64,000 bases of DNA, taken from contig JNDT01002127.1 of NCBI GenBank assembly GCA_000697055.1, positions 62,001-126,000 on the forward strand, given 5' to 3'. Position numbers and translations under genes: made by a program. Position 1 is the first letter of the stretch, and the number at the start of each line of letters is the position of its first letter. The notes beneath the pieces are model-generated. The model worked only from the letters and a program-made list of their open reading frames with translations, searched no databases and was not told the origin of the DNA. Positions 1 through 11,241 of the stretch are shown in pieces. The stretch is from Saksenaea vasiformis B4078 (taxonomy: Eukaryota > Mucoromycota > Mucoromycetes > Mucorales > Saksenaeaceae).

Positions 1-160
1 AATCATGGTAGCCTCCGTTACCATATTCTCCATACAATGCAAACAACATTACATAAAAAGACGAATGAAAAAAAAACGTAGGGCGACCTGGACTGAGTTC
101 TGAATATCAAGAGTGCTCCATGATGCCATAAAACCTTTTTTTTTTTTTGATGCATTAAGT

Positions 161-802
161 TCAATCGAAATCGGCCTCAAACAACAATTCTCGTTCCGCA
201 CGCACTTCGCCTGCTGGAACCAGATCCCACAATTGGCTAGACGAATCCAGAGCATACTGTTTGTGGTGTATAATTAAACGGGTTCCATCGGCTGTATGTC
301 CTCCTTTAATATCCAGAACCATGTGAGGTTCTGCTAATATATAGATGTACCCATCTCGGTAACCCCAGCGCTGATTCTGTGCATCTTCAACAGGTTTGCG
401 GTCGTACTGACAGATCCAAGCGTGATCGACTATCGGACCGCCACGTACATCCAACACTTTTTCAGAGTGCTTATTGATGAGAAACCCATCCTATCATCAA
501 ATGTGTGTGAGACGTGAGCAAACGAGGGGTCATTTCTTTTATACCTCGTAGTACCATAACTGATTGTCTCTATCATCGTTATGTTTCGGCGTCCAAATTA
601 GAATTTTACTGTCCCTCTATCTATAGAGTTACAGGTTCCGGTGCAAGGTGAAAGAGAGACCTGTTAAGAGTACCTTGGTTGCCGCTCCATCCACTAGATC
701 AACAATGAATGGCGAATCGGTTAATCATCCACAATTACCATCTACTACTTTGTCTGAATGGCGCGATCGAATGTAAAAGTATCCTTTTGGAAAATCGGTC
801 AT
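161..802 (-). CDS. Ricin-B-type lectin-like (beta-trefoil) protein
   Basis: Small carbohydrate-binding-like protein read as four exons: 802..739, a second starting at 693 (encoding DVDGAATK), a third ending at 545 (SKILIWTPKH...QLWYYE), and a last exon 490..161. The splice sites are GT-AG and the phases agree. The protein has repeated trefoil-like units: YFYIRSRHSDKVVDVDG, INKHSEKVLDVRGG and LAEPHMVLDIKGG, with matching QLW/QRW/SQLW signatures. This spacing is characteristic of ricin-B-lectin-like proteins common in Mucorales. No signal peptide is visible after the chosen start (MTDFPKGYFYIRS), so a cytosolic location is inferred. The ligand cannot be predicted. I trust the family more than the exact second intron. 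Confidence 0.75.
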
Positions 803-1339
803 TATAAAAGAAAAAAGGAACAACCACGCCGTGGCACCTACAAGTAGACAATACCTGAAAAAGGAAATGTTCATAGGACTGCCATTCTGACACGTCGTGG
901 ATGTGTTGCCTGAAGCCGTAGGAAGACAACCCATCGTACTGACATATAACTTTTGTTTTCGTTATCTATCCGTATGGCGCAGGAAGCTTTTTTTTTTTTT
1001 TGATGCATCTTTTTTATGAACTCGCCACAAAGGGTTACCTGTCATTGAAAGGTAAAATAATCATCCGATTATGCGGATAGAAATTAGTACGGATGCTCCG
1101 AATCTACGCGCTGCCGCCGGCTGCTGTACAAGTCCGACCGTACGCAAAGAAAAACCAAATCGTGGATGTCTGTGGGTTCAGCCTCCATCAAATCCCATCA
1201 GGCCTACAGGTAGATAGCAACACGTTGTTTTCCCTAAGCCTAAACAGTCAATCCACAAACACTCAACGACTCATTAGTATTTGCATACTGCCAGACATTA
1301 TTAGAGGGTCCTAAGCTGTCTACCTAACGCTTCTCTAAA
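803..1339. other. No gene recognised
   Basis: Upstream region of the lectin-like gene. It contains an A/T homopolymer run near 990 and short open frames without coding character. I see no conserved domain and no RNA gene. Confidence 0.4.
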
Positions 1340-1521
1340 TTATATTCCGTAAATGTCCGTTGGCGCACAGTTTTTGGCGGTGTTATCTGTGGTGTACTGG
1401 GAAGTTACTCGCGAGATGCCCTTAGCCTTTGCGATTTCGGCACACGGTATTCCTGCCTCCCTCATGCCGTAGACTACAGAGCGCTCGCGATTCAGAATAT
1501 TTGATATTTGGTTTTCTGTGG
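1340..1521 (-). pseudogene. Tc1/mariner-type helix-turn-helix relic
   Basis: The minus strand here encodes a short homeodomain-like helix-turn-helix: a RERSVVYGMREAGIPCAEIA segment followed by KAKGISRVTSQYTT, then a stop after NCAPTDIYGI. The order (recruitment helix, AGxxxxEIAKxxGxS, then a second helix) is that of the N-terminal DNA-binding domain of Tc1/mariner transposases. No DDE domain follows in frame, so this is a fragment. A related DDE relic lies at 38.6-39.3 kb and a smaller one near 26.3 kb. The family assignment rests on pattern only. Confidence 0.5.
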
Positions 1522-3309
1522 TCGTTACTAACAGTTGTCTGTGTCATAGTGACAGCTCTGTAGGAAAAAGTGATGTTTATTGTGGTTTTACAATATCTAC
1601 GTAAACTATCTATTTTCGGGTGTACAGGGATTGAATGTTGGGAGTTGAGCTTTCCCGTGAGTAATCGGCTGCCACCAGCTAGGCCGATGGCAATCGCTGC
1701 CTGGATGTCTCGATTCTTTGTTGTATAGCCTTTTTTTTTACCACGGACGGAAGCTAGGGCTAACGCAAATAAGTGAACCCTTATCCGCTTCAGTAGATGC
1801 ATGTCTGCGAGCTTTGTTATTCATTGGTCATTGTCACTGCAGTACTATGACAATACTCCTTTCGTATTTGACATCAGCCCACGAGAACGGCCTTCGATAC
1901 GACTTCTTACGCCTGTCCCTCCTGGGCCGATGCCCATAGTAGGCATAACTGTGGTGACCGACTATACTGCGAGGAACTGGATTTAACTCTTGCTCTTGCA
2001 CGGCCAAACTTGGCATCAATCTTCTAGCACAGCTAGCGATACTTTTTAACACGATGGAACTAACGGTTTACCAAGCGGAACCATCGGTATTTTTTCCCTT
2101 CACCGTCGACTGCCTTGTCGTCCTGCACTCCGAAGTTCTTTAGAAGGACGAGTAACATCGGTGCGCGTATGATGGCTGCCATTTTGGATACGATATCTGT
2201 CACTTCGATCGGGCTTCTGATTTCAAACGGCTAAGAGATCCTCCTTCCCTTGAGGTTCCAAATCTGTTCGCAGAATAGGTGTTAGCGGGACTGTACATGT
2301 GCGGGGCTCTGGGAGGGAATTGCTTGCAACTACCTTTTCCACGCCTTCTTCCTCTTCGTCCTCTTCTACTTGTTGCTCTCATTCTGTGATAATTTCTCAT
2401 AGATGTCTATGTACTTGTTCTCAAGATGTGATACCACACAGTTCCTCCAGTATAGGGGAAGGTCACAACCTCGTAGGCTGTAACGCAATGATTTTTTTTT
2501 TCTCGACGAAGCGTTGATCCGTTCTCGCAATAATACAAGCACCATTGAACAGCGCCTTGGGTATCCGTTGCTCCTCTAACCTTGCTTTCAGATGATATAT
2601 GCTTTCTTGATACTTCATGCTGCTATTGATCATCTTTGAAAGCTTTTTGTCGCAAGACCTGGAGAGCAAGTCGTCACAATCGCCTGACGCTGATATGTCC
2701 TCGTGTTGCTTGCGCTTTCTCTTTCGTGCGTCTGTACGCCCACGGTTTCTCTCAGATATATTTCAACGGTAGAAGGTAACTATTTAGCCTTGAAAGGTGT
2801 ATTGATGTCTTATGGGTCCTTCTGATTCCCTTTGACGCTTCACGGACGTCCTAAGGCATTTATTCTCCACCATATTGGTGTACCTTTTGACGATAAACTA
2901 TATATCAATTGTATAGGTTACTTGCAAAAGTAATATTTACCTCTGGAGGACCATTTGGAAGAGAAAGAGGAACAAGATAAATTTTCCATCATTTTGTTTT
3001 CTCCAAAAATAAGAAATTTGTTTGAGATTGATATCATAATGCAGTAACAACGGAAGTTTATGTCAAAGGATTCTCATTATCACTGATTGACCGCAATGAC
3101 ATATCCATTTAATTCGTCGAGTGTATGCTGGGGAAGTTACTCGGAATATGAAGCGATCATGCATGCCATCGCTCAACCATATCCGCTTAAGGAAATCATG
3201 TGAGCTGGCTGTCCAAGAGGACTGCGAATGGCTGTCCGAAGAAAACTCGCGCTGAAAACTCTCAATTCTACCATGTCGACAATCCATACTTGAACGTTTT
3301 GCGCATACG
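1522..3309. other. No gene recognised
   Basis: About 1.8 kb between the Tc1-type relic and the ZNF830 homologue. Open frames are short and of skewed composition (for example a Ser/Thr-rich frame near 2299-2517 over a TCT-rich stretch). The last 200 bases should hold the ZNF830 promoter, but I could not pick out a TATA box. Confidence 0.4.
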
Positions 3310-4227
3310 ATGCCTCCCAAACCGGAAATTCGACGTTTGTTTAAACAGCAACGCTCAGAACGGCAAAAGTCGAAGAAAATAGAGCATCCATTCGCAAAGT
3401 ATGATGGTCAAGGACGATTACTTTGTGTCGTGTGCAACGCACCCGTCAGGGCTGAATCTGTTTGGTCCGCTCATCTCGGCTCTGCTACGCATAAAGAGAA
3501 TATCGCTAAACTAAAAGCTATTAAAGAAAAGCAAGCGCGCGTACGTCAAAGACAGGAGGAATTGAAACGACCAGCGCCGATCGATGAAGGCGAGGATCAG
3601 GTTGATCAAGTGACAAAGAAACCACGACATGAAGAAGAGGAGGAACATGTGACGGAAGATGGCGATACAGAAATGCAGGATACCTCTGATGCATTACCAT
3701 CAGACTTCTTTGATAAATACAATACAGCAGAAGCAGACGCGCCGGAGCCAGAAGAGGAAAAGGAAAAAGAAGAGGAAGAAGAGAAAAAAGGGGAAGCAGA
3801 GGAAGACAGCGGTCTTCCAACAGGTTTCTTTGACAACCCAGAAGAAGAAGCACGCGTTCTTAATAAAACTGCACCGAGTGAAGAGAAGAAAGCGGAACTG
3901 GAAAAGGACTATGTCATGTTCAAGGAAATGATGGTGGAACCTACCGAGATAACCGTAGAAAACGAAGAAGAAGACGAAGAGGCCATAGCAATGGATAGAG
4001 ACGAAGCACTTTTCCAACAACAAGCAGAATTGGATGCACGGGTGGAAGCATTGAAGCAATTACGACAGCAAGGAGGAGCAGTACGGCGGACGGAGACAAC
4101 GTCACGGGGAGATTATGATGACACCGAAGGTGAACTTCGGGCAACACTGAAAAGCAGTGTACGTGATCTACTGAAGAGTAAGCCAACTAAGAAGGTAGAA
4201 GCTGTGTTTGATGATATGGATGAAGAC

Positions 4228-4259
<32 letters not shown>

Positions 4260-4296
4260 GGAGGAAGACGTTGGCTGGCGAGCACAGCAACTATAA
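3310..4296 (+). CDS. ZNF830: Zinc finger protein 830 / CCDC16 homologue
   Basis: Intronless gene for a 328-residue nuclear protein. After the start MPPKPEIRRLFKQQR comes a single C2H2 finger of the RNA-processing type at about residues 37-61 (CVVCNAPVRAESVWSAHLGS, then ATHKENI). Next are a basic coiled coil (KEKQARVRQRQEELKR) and a long acidic region holding two DFFDKY/GFFDNP-type motifs, a feature of ZNF830. A coiled coil and a pure Glu/Asp tail end the protein. The family is linked to pre-mRNA splicing and, in mammals, to DNA repair and cell-cycle control; the fungal role is inferred. The gene converges on SNRNP25, with 65 bases between the stops. Confidence 0.85.
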
Positions 4297-4361
4297 AATG
4301 CAGCAGGAAACCTTGTTTTATTTTAAATCGTAAAAGCATATTAAAAACAGTTGAATTGGGT

Positions 4362-4952
4362 TTACGCGTATTTTCGCCGTTGACGGCGATACCAGTGCCA
4401 GGCTCGCCTGTGTTTCCCTTTCTCAAACGCCAGACGCGTAAACTTGAGTACCGTATTCTGTCGGATGCCTAGGTCACTGACAACCGCCTGGTCGTCGAGT
4501 AAGCGCTGGTTCTCTAGCAGGAGACAATGGGAGCGCCAAATATATTTCCTTTTTTTTTATCCCTTTTGGTCAAGTCGAAAGATAAGGACAAACGTAATTT
4601 ACCAGCTAACATGTTTTCCATGGGGTAGCATTGCGTCCAGTTTCTCTTGAATCAACTTTTTGATGTCACGCACCGTCGATGCCTGGCCGACAATAAGGGC
4701 TATACATTGAATGAGCAACACCAGTGCAGTCTACGCTACATGGTACATACATAATGACTCCAGCGGACCTCGATCGATCTCAATACGGTAAGCATTGCCT
4801 CGTTCAATGGCAATCAGGGTTGCTATTTCCTCAGGTGTGGAATGGACAGACACATCTTGAAGTAATTCGTCTGTCAAGATCGATTGTATTTTCTCTTCCA
4901 ATTCCTTAACAAGCGCATGATCTGCCTCATTGGTCATGACAAGCACGGACAA
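4362..4952 (-). CDS. SNRNP25: U11/U12 snRNP 25 kDa protein homologue (minor spliceosome)
   Basis: Three exons give a ubiquitin-fold protein of about 150 residues. Exon 1 (4952 to about 4767) encodes the N-terminal helix and LTDELLQDVSVHSTPEEIAT. Exon 2 (about 4697-4600) encodes IVGQASTVRDIKKLIQEKL. Exon 3 (4548-4362) encodes KYIWRSHCLLLENQRLLDD, then SDLGIRQNTVLKF and a basic tail. The combination of DP/LQDV, S.TV.D.K, W.YVWR....L, L.DD..L.D.GIR matches SNRNP25, a protein specific to the U11/U12 di-snRNP that recognises the U12-type 5' splice site. This matters because most Dikarya have lost the minor spliceosome. A Trp codon is split by the second intron (TG|G), which supports the model. Confidence 0.82.
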
Positions 4953-5025
4953 ACGCCAACCTGCTCCTTTCCACGAAACTGAGTTTCTTTTTTTCCTGTG
5001 TCACATGGTTTATTGAAAATTTAGC

Positions 5026-6953
5026 CTATGCTTTGTTGAAAGCTTCATTCTTAAGCCATCTAGAAAAGAAATCGAGTGCATTTTCAGGTTGGTCATATGG
5101 AACCTGATCAAAAAAGAAGGATAAGTTGGTTGATGATGTTCTTGGAGCAGACTTACCATATGTCCAGCATCAAAGACACGTAAGAATGATAATTGGTTAT
5201 AGGTACGGAAATCACCCGCGTGTTCTCCTGTAGCCTTGTTATGCCAAGGAAGATCTTTTGCTGTCTGGAATCCTTCTTGGCCAGACCATCCCATCTTTGA
5301 AAGCCATTCCTTGTTGCCCATCCTATCCAAATGTTACCAGTTGGCTCAAAACAAAGCATCGGGCATACCAATTGCAGATCCAATCCATATCACCTGCCAT
5401 AAAGAAAAAAAATTGGTGTTATGGTATCGTCAAACAAATTCTTCTTCTTACCAGCGTAGATCAACACAGAAATACCTGCTTCTAACGTAGCAGCTACTTC
5501 AGGAGCGAAATTTTTGGCCCTACAAAACGTCACTATCTGATCAAGAAAGTCGTACTTTTTTTTTGTCTTACGAATCGCCAGTATAATAGAAACTCTCTCC
5601 AACAGAATCACTGCAGTCTCCGTACGTTCCGGCTTCAGGATCAACACCTAGCTCAGATCGGGTACTCTCCTTATTTGCCCACTTTCCGATAGCATCGATA
5701 ATAGGATAGCATAGACCATCGTTTTCACATGACTTGCGAATATCATACGGGTTTAAGCTTGAAGGGTATGTATCTTCCTGAGTTACTGAGCAGTAGCTTG
5801 ATGCCTGGATACAAGCAGTGGTGTTGGAAGGATAGTCGTAACAATCCTGTACCATCTCAGCGCAGAGAGGATAAGTTCTCTCCATGAATCGGCACTCTTG
5901 TTCTGTGTAGATGGGTTTATCTAATGGATGGATTAGCCCTTTTTTTTCTATCTTCACATCATGACTTGCATTGATTATCTCTGGCACAGCCATAGATACG
6001 ATAGTATTCAAACTGAGTACGAGGCTCGACCCAACCATTTCCAATCAAAGCGGATGCGTAATTGAGCTTGGGTAAACCTTGTTGTTGTGCTACCCGATTG
6101 CCTTTCATGATCTCCACCGAAAGTGCGGGGAGATAGTGACCGGCTAGATTTAGAAATTGAGTCTTTTTACAATGTCGCGGATCCTATGTAAACCAACCGT
6201 AGGATTCTCCAGCGATATGGAAATCGCTGCTGGCATACTGGCTGAATTCGTCAAAGAAGATCCGCAGGAACGCGTTTGCATCTTTTGCAGATTTGTAACT
6301 GTCCGATACGTTTGATTTGCCGTAACTGTAACCGACATTGATAGGCTACAAGAAGAATAGTGTTAATGCATTTCTAGTGGACGAGACACGTTTAAAAAAT
6401 AACCTGGTCCAGAAAAAAGATATTCGCTACCGAATTCCAGCTATACTTGTTGATCGTTGTTTCATTCCCTGAAGCCGACACTCGGCAAGGACTGTAATGG
6501 AACATGGATTAGTCAGAGCAGATCGTGACCCTGTGTAACTAACTCACCCAAGTTCCATCCAAGCGCCGAGCATAGACGAACATCCAGGACCGCCATTAAG
6601 CCACAAAACAGTCGGGTCAGACGTTGGCGATTGACGTGACTCAATAAACCAGAAGAAATAGTGGTCGTCTGTCTCCAAATTATCTATATAGCCTGAATAC
6701 TGATGTTCGGCAGGTGAGTACGAAACAAAAAGGTAGGACAAGGTTGTTCCACCTGACGCGTTTTCTCGCACGTATTAGGTTCTTTTACGCGTATGGCGTA
6801 ACCGGGTACAGATTCATGGGTAAGAACTCTGAACTCTTGCGAGTTCGTAGTATAACTGTTAATTGCGAATTGCGAATCGCCAATGTCGGCATGGCAACTG
6901 AGAGCCAAGGCACTTATTGCTGTTGCCGTAGCAATAAGCTTTTTGAAAAACAT
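5026..6953 (-). CDS. PRC1: Serine carboxypeptidase (carboxypeptidase Y type)
   Basis: Multi-exon vacuolar S10 peptidase. The start [20 protein letters not shown] is a signal peptide, followed by a propeptide and the family hallmark YSGYIDN...[10 protein letters not shown]. An intron joining TCEKTRQ to YSGY is supported by GT-AG sites. Then come [10 protein letters not shown], the nucleophile Ser in GESYAG (split by an intron), [15 protein letters not shown], the cysteine-rich insertion [14 protein letters not shown], the catalytic Asp in the GDMDWICNW segment, and the catalytic His in RVFDAGHM near the end. All three catalytic residues are present, so the gene should be active. It removes C-terminal residues from peptides in the vacuole. 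About 480 residues, normal for the family. Several introns are near 50 nt, one in the QFEYY region being inferred to restore frame. Confidence 0.88.
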
Positions 6954-9900
6954 GGTTAGAGTGGGAACAGGGAAAACAAACGAAAAGGTCGACCACTGGA
7001 CTATTAATAAACGTTTCCCGGCAGCCCTCTCGGAAACCTCGTCGATGTGCAAAGACTTAAAATCCCGTCTTTGGGCGCCGTTTCAAAGAGCAGGATGCAT
7101 TGCACGGACGATGTCAGGAGACGAACACCTTAATTTGCTGATATGGATGGTCCTCCAACACTTATTTTTTTTATAAGGATGATCTTTTTTAGTTGTTGAA
7201 AGCGATTTTGTGGACGTTTAGAGGCAGACGAACAAGTATAGCGTGGCGTATTCTTTCCTTCTCTTTTGTCAGACAGTAGAAAATGAGAGGCTGGGAATGT
7301 GGCAATAATGCCATCATAGCCATTTATCCTGCAACAAAAACGTACAAATAAAGTTGTCCGTAGCTGTATCCGACTTTCTTTACCGATACGGCTGAATGAA
7401 AAGCGTGCAAAGACAACCCATGACTTGCCCACTTTGTTCAAAGAGTGCCTGATGGCGCGGGCCTGAATAAAGAATGGCATAGTGGCACTGGCGTGAAACG
7501 CATACGATTCCTGATCTCCTATTATTTAAAGTAATTCTATTAGCGAAAGGTTCTTTACTATTGCCCAAAAATGTTGGGATAATCGTTTCATCGAGCGATC
7601 TGTCATACGGCTAGCGTTAAGAATAGGAAACCGCGCAGTGTAAGTACAGTAATAATCGTAATTCTTCGAAAGAATAGCGTAAAAATACATCAATGCCGAT
7701 GGTTATCAGTCTGCAAGCAAAAGCGAGCAACTTGGGCTAAAGATATGCTATTAGTTGACATTGCAAGCATTTTTTACATCAATCAATGAATCACAGTAGG
7801 GAAGAGGACAAAGCACAGATGAGCCATGCGCCTTTAAAGGCAACAACAGTAAGTGTAACCAAGCATCGTTCAATCTCTTACGCTGTTGAGCATATTAATG
7901 ATCTGTCCCTGGATTTTCCTTTGCATTGATTGATTGAACAAAGCGGGCAAGCGGTCCCGCCTGTAACCTTAATGGATAGCACGTGATGCAATGCATGGCT
8001 TTCTTCAAGCAGAACGTCACGTTGTACATAATGTCATTCTCCACTTACAATCAAAGTTATAGTACCATCGTCATGCCATCTGTCGAGAAGAGCATGAGGG
8101 TGTAATAACCGGTTGGATCGTGCATTGTCTATGACCTTTTTTTTTCCCTCTTATTGCGCTACAAGTTCCACTACTAGAGCGAGATCGCTACTTTGGTAGA
8201 TCACCGGTCTGATAGAATGCTTTACATTCTCTGAGCTTACTCTCTATTCGATGGGAAATGTAGAAGTCCAAGCAAACAAAATGTGCAAAAGTTATTGTCG
8301 AAGTGTATGTGGAACCTACCATCCCCACTACCTTTGACTCTTTGACATGATATTCTTAATGTCACACACATGTTTGCTTGCTTGCATTCTTTCCTTTGCA
8401 ACTAGAACTTTGCTTTCTATATCACCTAGCCTGATGATGTGCAATTGCGCCACTTAACGGCATCTTTGCGAGGTTATTATGGTGGAGTAATAGGATGGCT
8501 ACAAATAAAAAGAAGCACGTGAGGTTACCCTTCAAAAGCGTTTTTCCAACGTATGCGGGACGAAGGAAGACAGAAGGGAATACAATTTTCTGTTTTCGCT
8601 CTTTTCACATTGTATAGGCATCAAATAACTTGCGTAAGGAAACCGTCACCTTCGAGCGGACAGAGCAAGCTCAATAAGAAAAATGGCTCGTCCTCTATGC
8701 AAATTCAGGTGCCCAGGTATGGACTTGAGTCAAATGCAGATTCCGAGTTTAATTCTTGCAAAGTACTGATATGCGATCATGTTCGTGAACTAAAAGGTAT
8801 TACTCATTTTACTGAAACTATTCTTCGTCCTTTCTTTGCTCTGATCAGAGATAAATGAAATTATGGGTTCTTCTGGAAAGCCCTTTATTAGCCTCGTTCG
8901 GCATAGTGTCAATAGAATGATAGAAAGTTTACTATTGATTTGATTCGGGTGGTTAGTTTACGTGCTTGAGTATCTTGCCAAATATGGAAATAGCGGCCTC
9001 TGTTGTCCCTGGTATTGTTTAAAGTCTGTTTCGAAACGTATTCTCGAGAGTAGGTAGATTGCTTGGTATCTCTGGTCCAAATATCAGCTGGACAACAGAT
9101 TACTTCAGACAAGTTGGAGGTCCGGCCTTGCCAAAAGAAAAAAAAAAACAGATTAGCCTACGCAGTAGACATCTAAGAATAAGCATATCTACCACTTTTT
9201 GGTAGTTCATTGATAGACGTGACCTCATGGTCCCTTCCATCTAAGCCTAGTTATCTTACCTTTTGAAATCAGACGTTGTGGAAATTTTTGGTATAACCGT
9301 TAGCAGTTAGACCGATAACGGGTAGCCAAGACATTTAACATCGTAAAAATGTATGTGTTATTTACTTTTGCTATGCAATTGCGAAAGTTGCCTTTACTAA
9401 TATCATAAAAGATACGCCCCAAGGAGATAGGCTGTAACTGGATGACTTACAAGAAGACAACATGGGTTCTCAAGAGACATCTATTCTATTAGAAAGACAG
9501 TACTGCAAAAGAAGGTAAAAAGAAGGATTCATAATGCAGCAACATGTGCTCCAAAGCGATAGTTAAAAAAAAAGACAAACGACGAAATGGCATACTCTAC
9601 TATCCACAAGAAATTAACTCGCAAGGTAATTACGAGAAACTTAGGCACGAGACAACACTTTGTGACATCACATAACGTAATACAATACATTACAAGAAGA
9701 CATATTACCAGAAAGCTGATTATGTTTGAATTCTTCTAGGATATGCGTATTACAGAGTAGACCCTCCCCGTGTTTCTGGGCGAGATTCCAAAGCACTTGT
9801 CTTCTAGACCTTGGCGACAATAATAGTTAGCTTCAAATAAAGGAGCTCCTTTATTACATATAAGGGTTGGCTTGAATCGTGGATCCTTAGGAAAAGATGC

Positions 9901-10103
9901 AGTTGCTTTACCTCTTATTTTATTATTTTTCAGGTAACTGCACTTCCCTTTTTGTAAAAAATTCAACCAATAGGTTTAAGGAAAAAGGATATTATTTTTC
10001 GTAGATTAGAGCGTTGAATTCAGTATCTTATCTTTTTTTGTTTGCAGCACCATGCCAAAGCATAAACCGCTATCACTACCCAATAGAACTTGCGCCACTT
10101 CCA
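6954..10103. other. 3.1 kb without a recognisable gene
   Basis: The stretch between carboxypeptidase Y and the GATA factor is A/T-rich and broken in all frames. The longest frames (8553-8858 +, 7130-7480 -, 9736-9966 -) match no family I know. The 9736-9966 frame has a Cys/Arg-rich, protein-like segment but no start context. Promoters of the two flanking divergent genes must lie at the edges. I see no repeats or RNA genes. Confidence 0.4.
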
Positions 10104-10164
10104 CCGCTTATCAAGGACATTCTTTCCTTCTTTTCCCTCTTTCCATTTCTTTCTCTCATTTCAT
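10104..10164 (+). promoter_or_regulatory. Pyrimidine-rich leader of the GATA gene
   Basis: An almost uninterrupted C/T tract runs to the ATG at 10165. The same arrangement precedes five other plus-strand genes in the window, so it probably marks the transcription start/5' leader. An upstream in-frame ATG at 10090 would encode Phe/Ser-rich translation of this tract and is therefore unlikely to be used. Confidence 0.5.
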
Positions 10165-11241
10165 ATGGCAGAAAACGCGTATCAATCATCCGATCCAGAA
10201 AATAACAGGCACACATGGGTTCGTCATAGTTCTTCAGCACGACATGACGGTGATGGCCGACAACCAGAAAGTGCCGGCTCTGGTCGGCATGGCGCAAACA
10301 ACTGTGAATGTGGAGAACACTGTCAACAAGAAATCCATCAAGAAGCGGCACCCACACAGTGCTTTAACTGCCAAACAGAAATTACGCCTCTTTGGCGACG
10401 CGACGAAAGAGGGAACGCCATTTGCAATGCATGTGGACTTTATTACAAATTGCACAATGTCCATCGGCCGATTGCCATGAGGAGGAGCGTCATCAGAAGA
10501 AGAAAAAGACCTAACTTGACAAGCAGGCGGCATCCATTTTATACCCCAAGCAGTAGTTGTAGTAATAATAGTGATCGTAGAAGAAGTAGTGCCGGAAGCG
10601 GAGGTGAAAGTGGTAGCGGCAACAACGGATCTGATCCCGACAGCGCCAAGCAGTTGATCCTGCCAAATATCCAAAACCTTCTACAAAATAATGATGTTCT
10701 GAATGACGCCAGTTCCGTTGCCAACGTATTTCTTGAACCAGGGATGCTACGGCAAGCGTTACAGAAACGACGCGATGAACTCCAAAAAGAACTCAGCAGT
10801 ATCGATACGCTGTTATCGAATTCGTGCACGGTCCTCCAGAGCTTGGAAGCGCTTGTGGGCGCAAGTAGAGAGGTTTTAATGAAAGATACAGCGTCGATAT
10901 CGACCTCAGAACAGTATCGCACGCTGATGGATTCCTTACGAAGACCACAAGAACCATCCAAGACACTGATTGCATCCATCGTAGCACTGATTGCAGCTGC
11001 CATGGAAAAACAACCTTCCTCCTCTTCCTCTGCCCTTTCACCTTCCTCATCTACCTCACCCACGCTACCGCCCCTTTCCCTTCCATCTACATTTCGTTAT
11101 TATACATCACCTGCTGTATCTCAATGTGATCGGAGAGACTATGATGAGCCCGCAAAAGACATATCACCACCGCCACTTACTCCGCCATCCTCTGTTTCCC
11201 TATCTCCTGTCCAATTTACAGCTGTGGAACGGCATAGCTAA
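10165..11241 (+). CDS. GATA-type zinc finger transcription factor
   Basis: Single-exon gene, 358 residues from [13 protein letters not shown]. One GATA finger lies at about residues 70-94 with CX2C-X17-CX2C spacing ([19 protein letters not shown], then [13 protein letters not shown]) followed by a basic arm ([11 protein letters not shown]). After a Ser/Gly-rich linker comes a leucine-rich coiled coil ([20 protein letters not shown]), then a Ser/Pro-rich tail. One finger plus a C-terminal coiled coil resembles the Dal80/Gzf3 class of nitrogen regulators, where the coiled coil drives dimerisation, but the target pathway is not shown by the sequence. Binding to GATA motifs in the nucleus is established for the family. 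Confidence 0.88.
   Translation: MAENAYQSSDPENNRHTWVRHSSSARHDGDGRQPESAGSGRHGANNCECGEHCQQEIHQEAAPTQCFNCQTEITPLWRRDERGNAICNACGLYYKLHNVHRPIAMRRSVIRRRKRPNLTSRRHPFYTPSSSCSNNSDRRRSSAGSGGESGSGNNGSDPDSAKQLILPNIQNLLQNNDVLNDASSVANVFLEPGMLRQALQKRRDELQKELSSIDTLLSNSCTVLQSLEALVGASREVLMKDTASISTSEQYRTLMDSLRRPQEPSKTLIASIVALIAAAMEKQPSSSSSALSPSSSTSPTLPPLSLPSTFRYYTSPAVSQCDRRDYDEPAKDISPPPLTPPSSVSLSPVQFTAVERHS

Noticed and set aside
3521..4186. Long antisense frames rich in Leu/Phe/Ser
   Set aside because: They are shadows of the Glu/Lys-rich ZNF830 coding strand.
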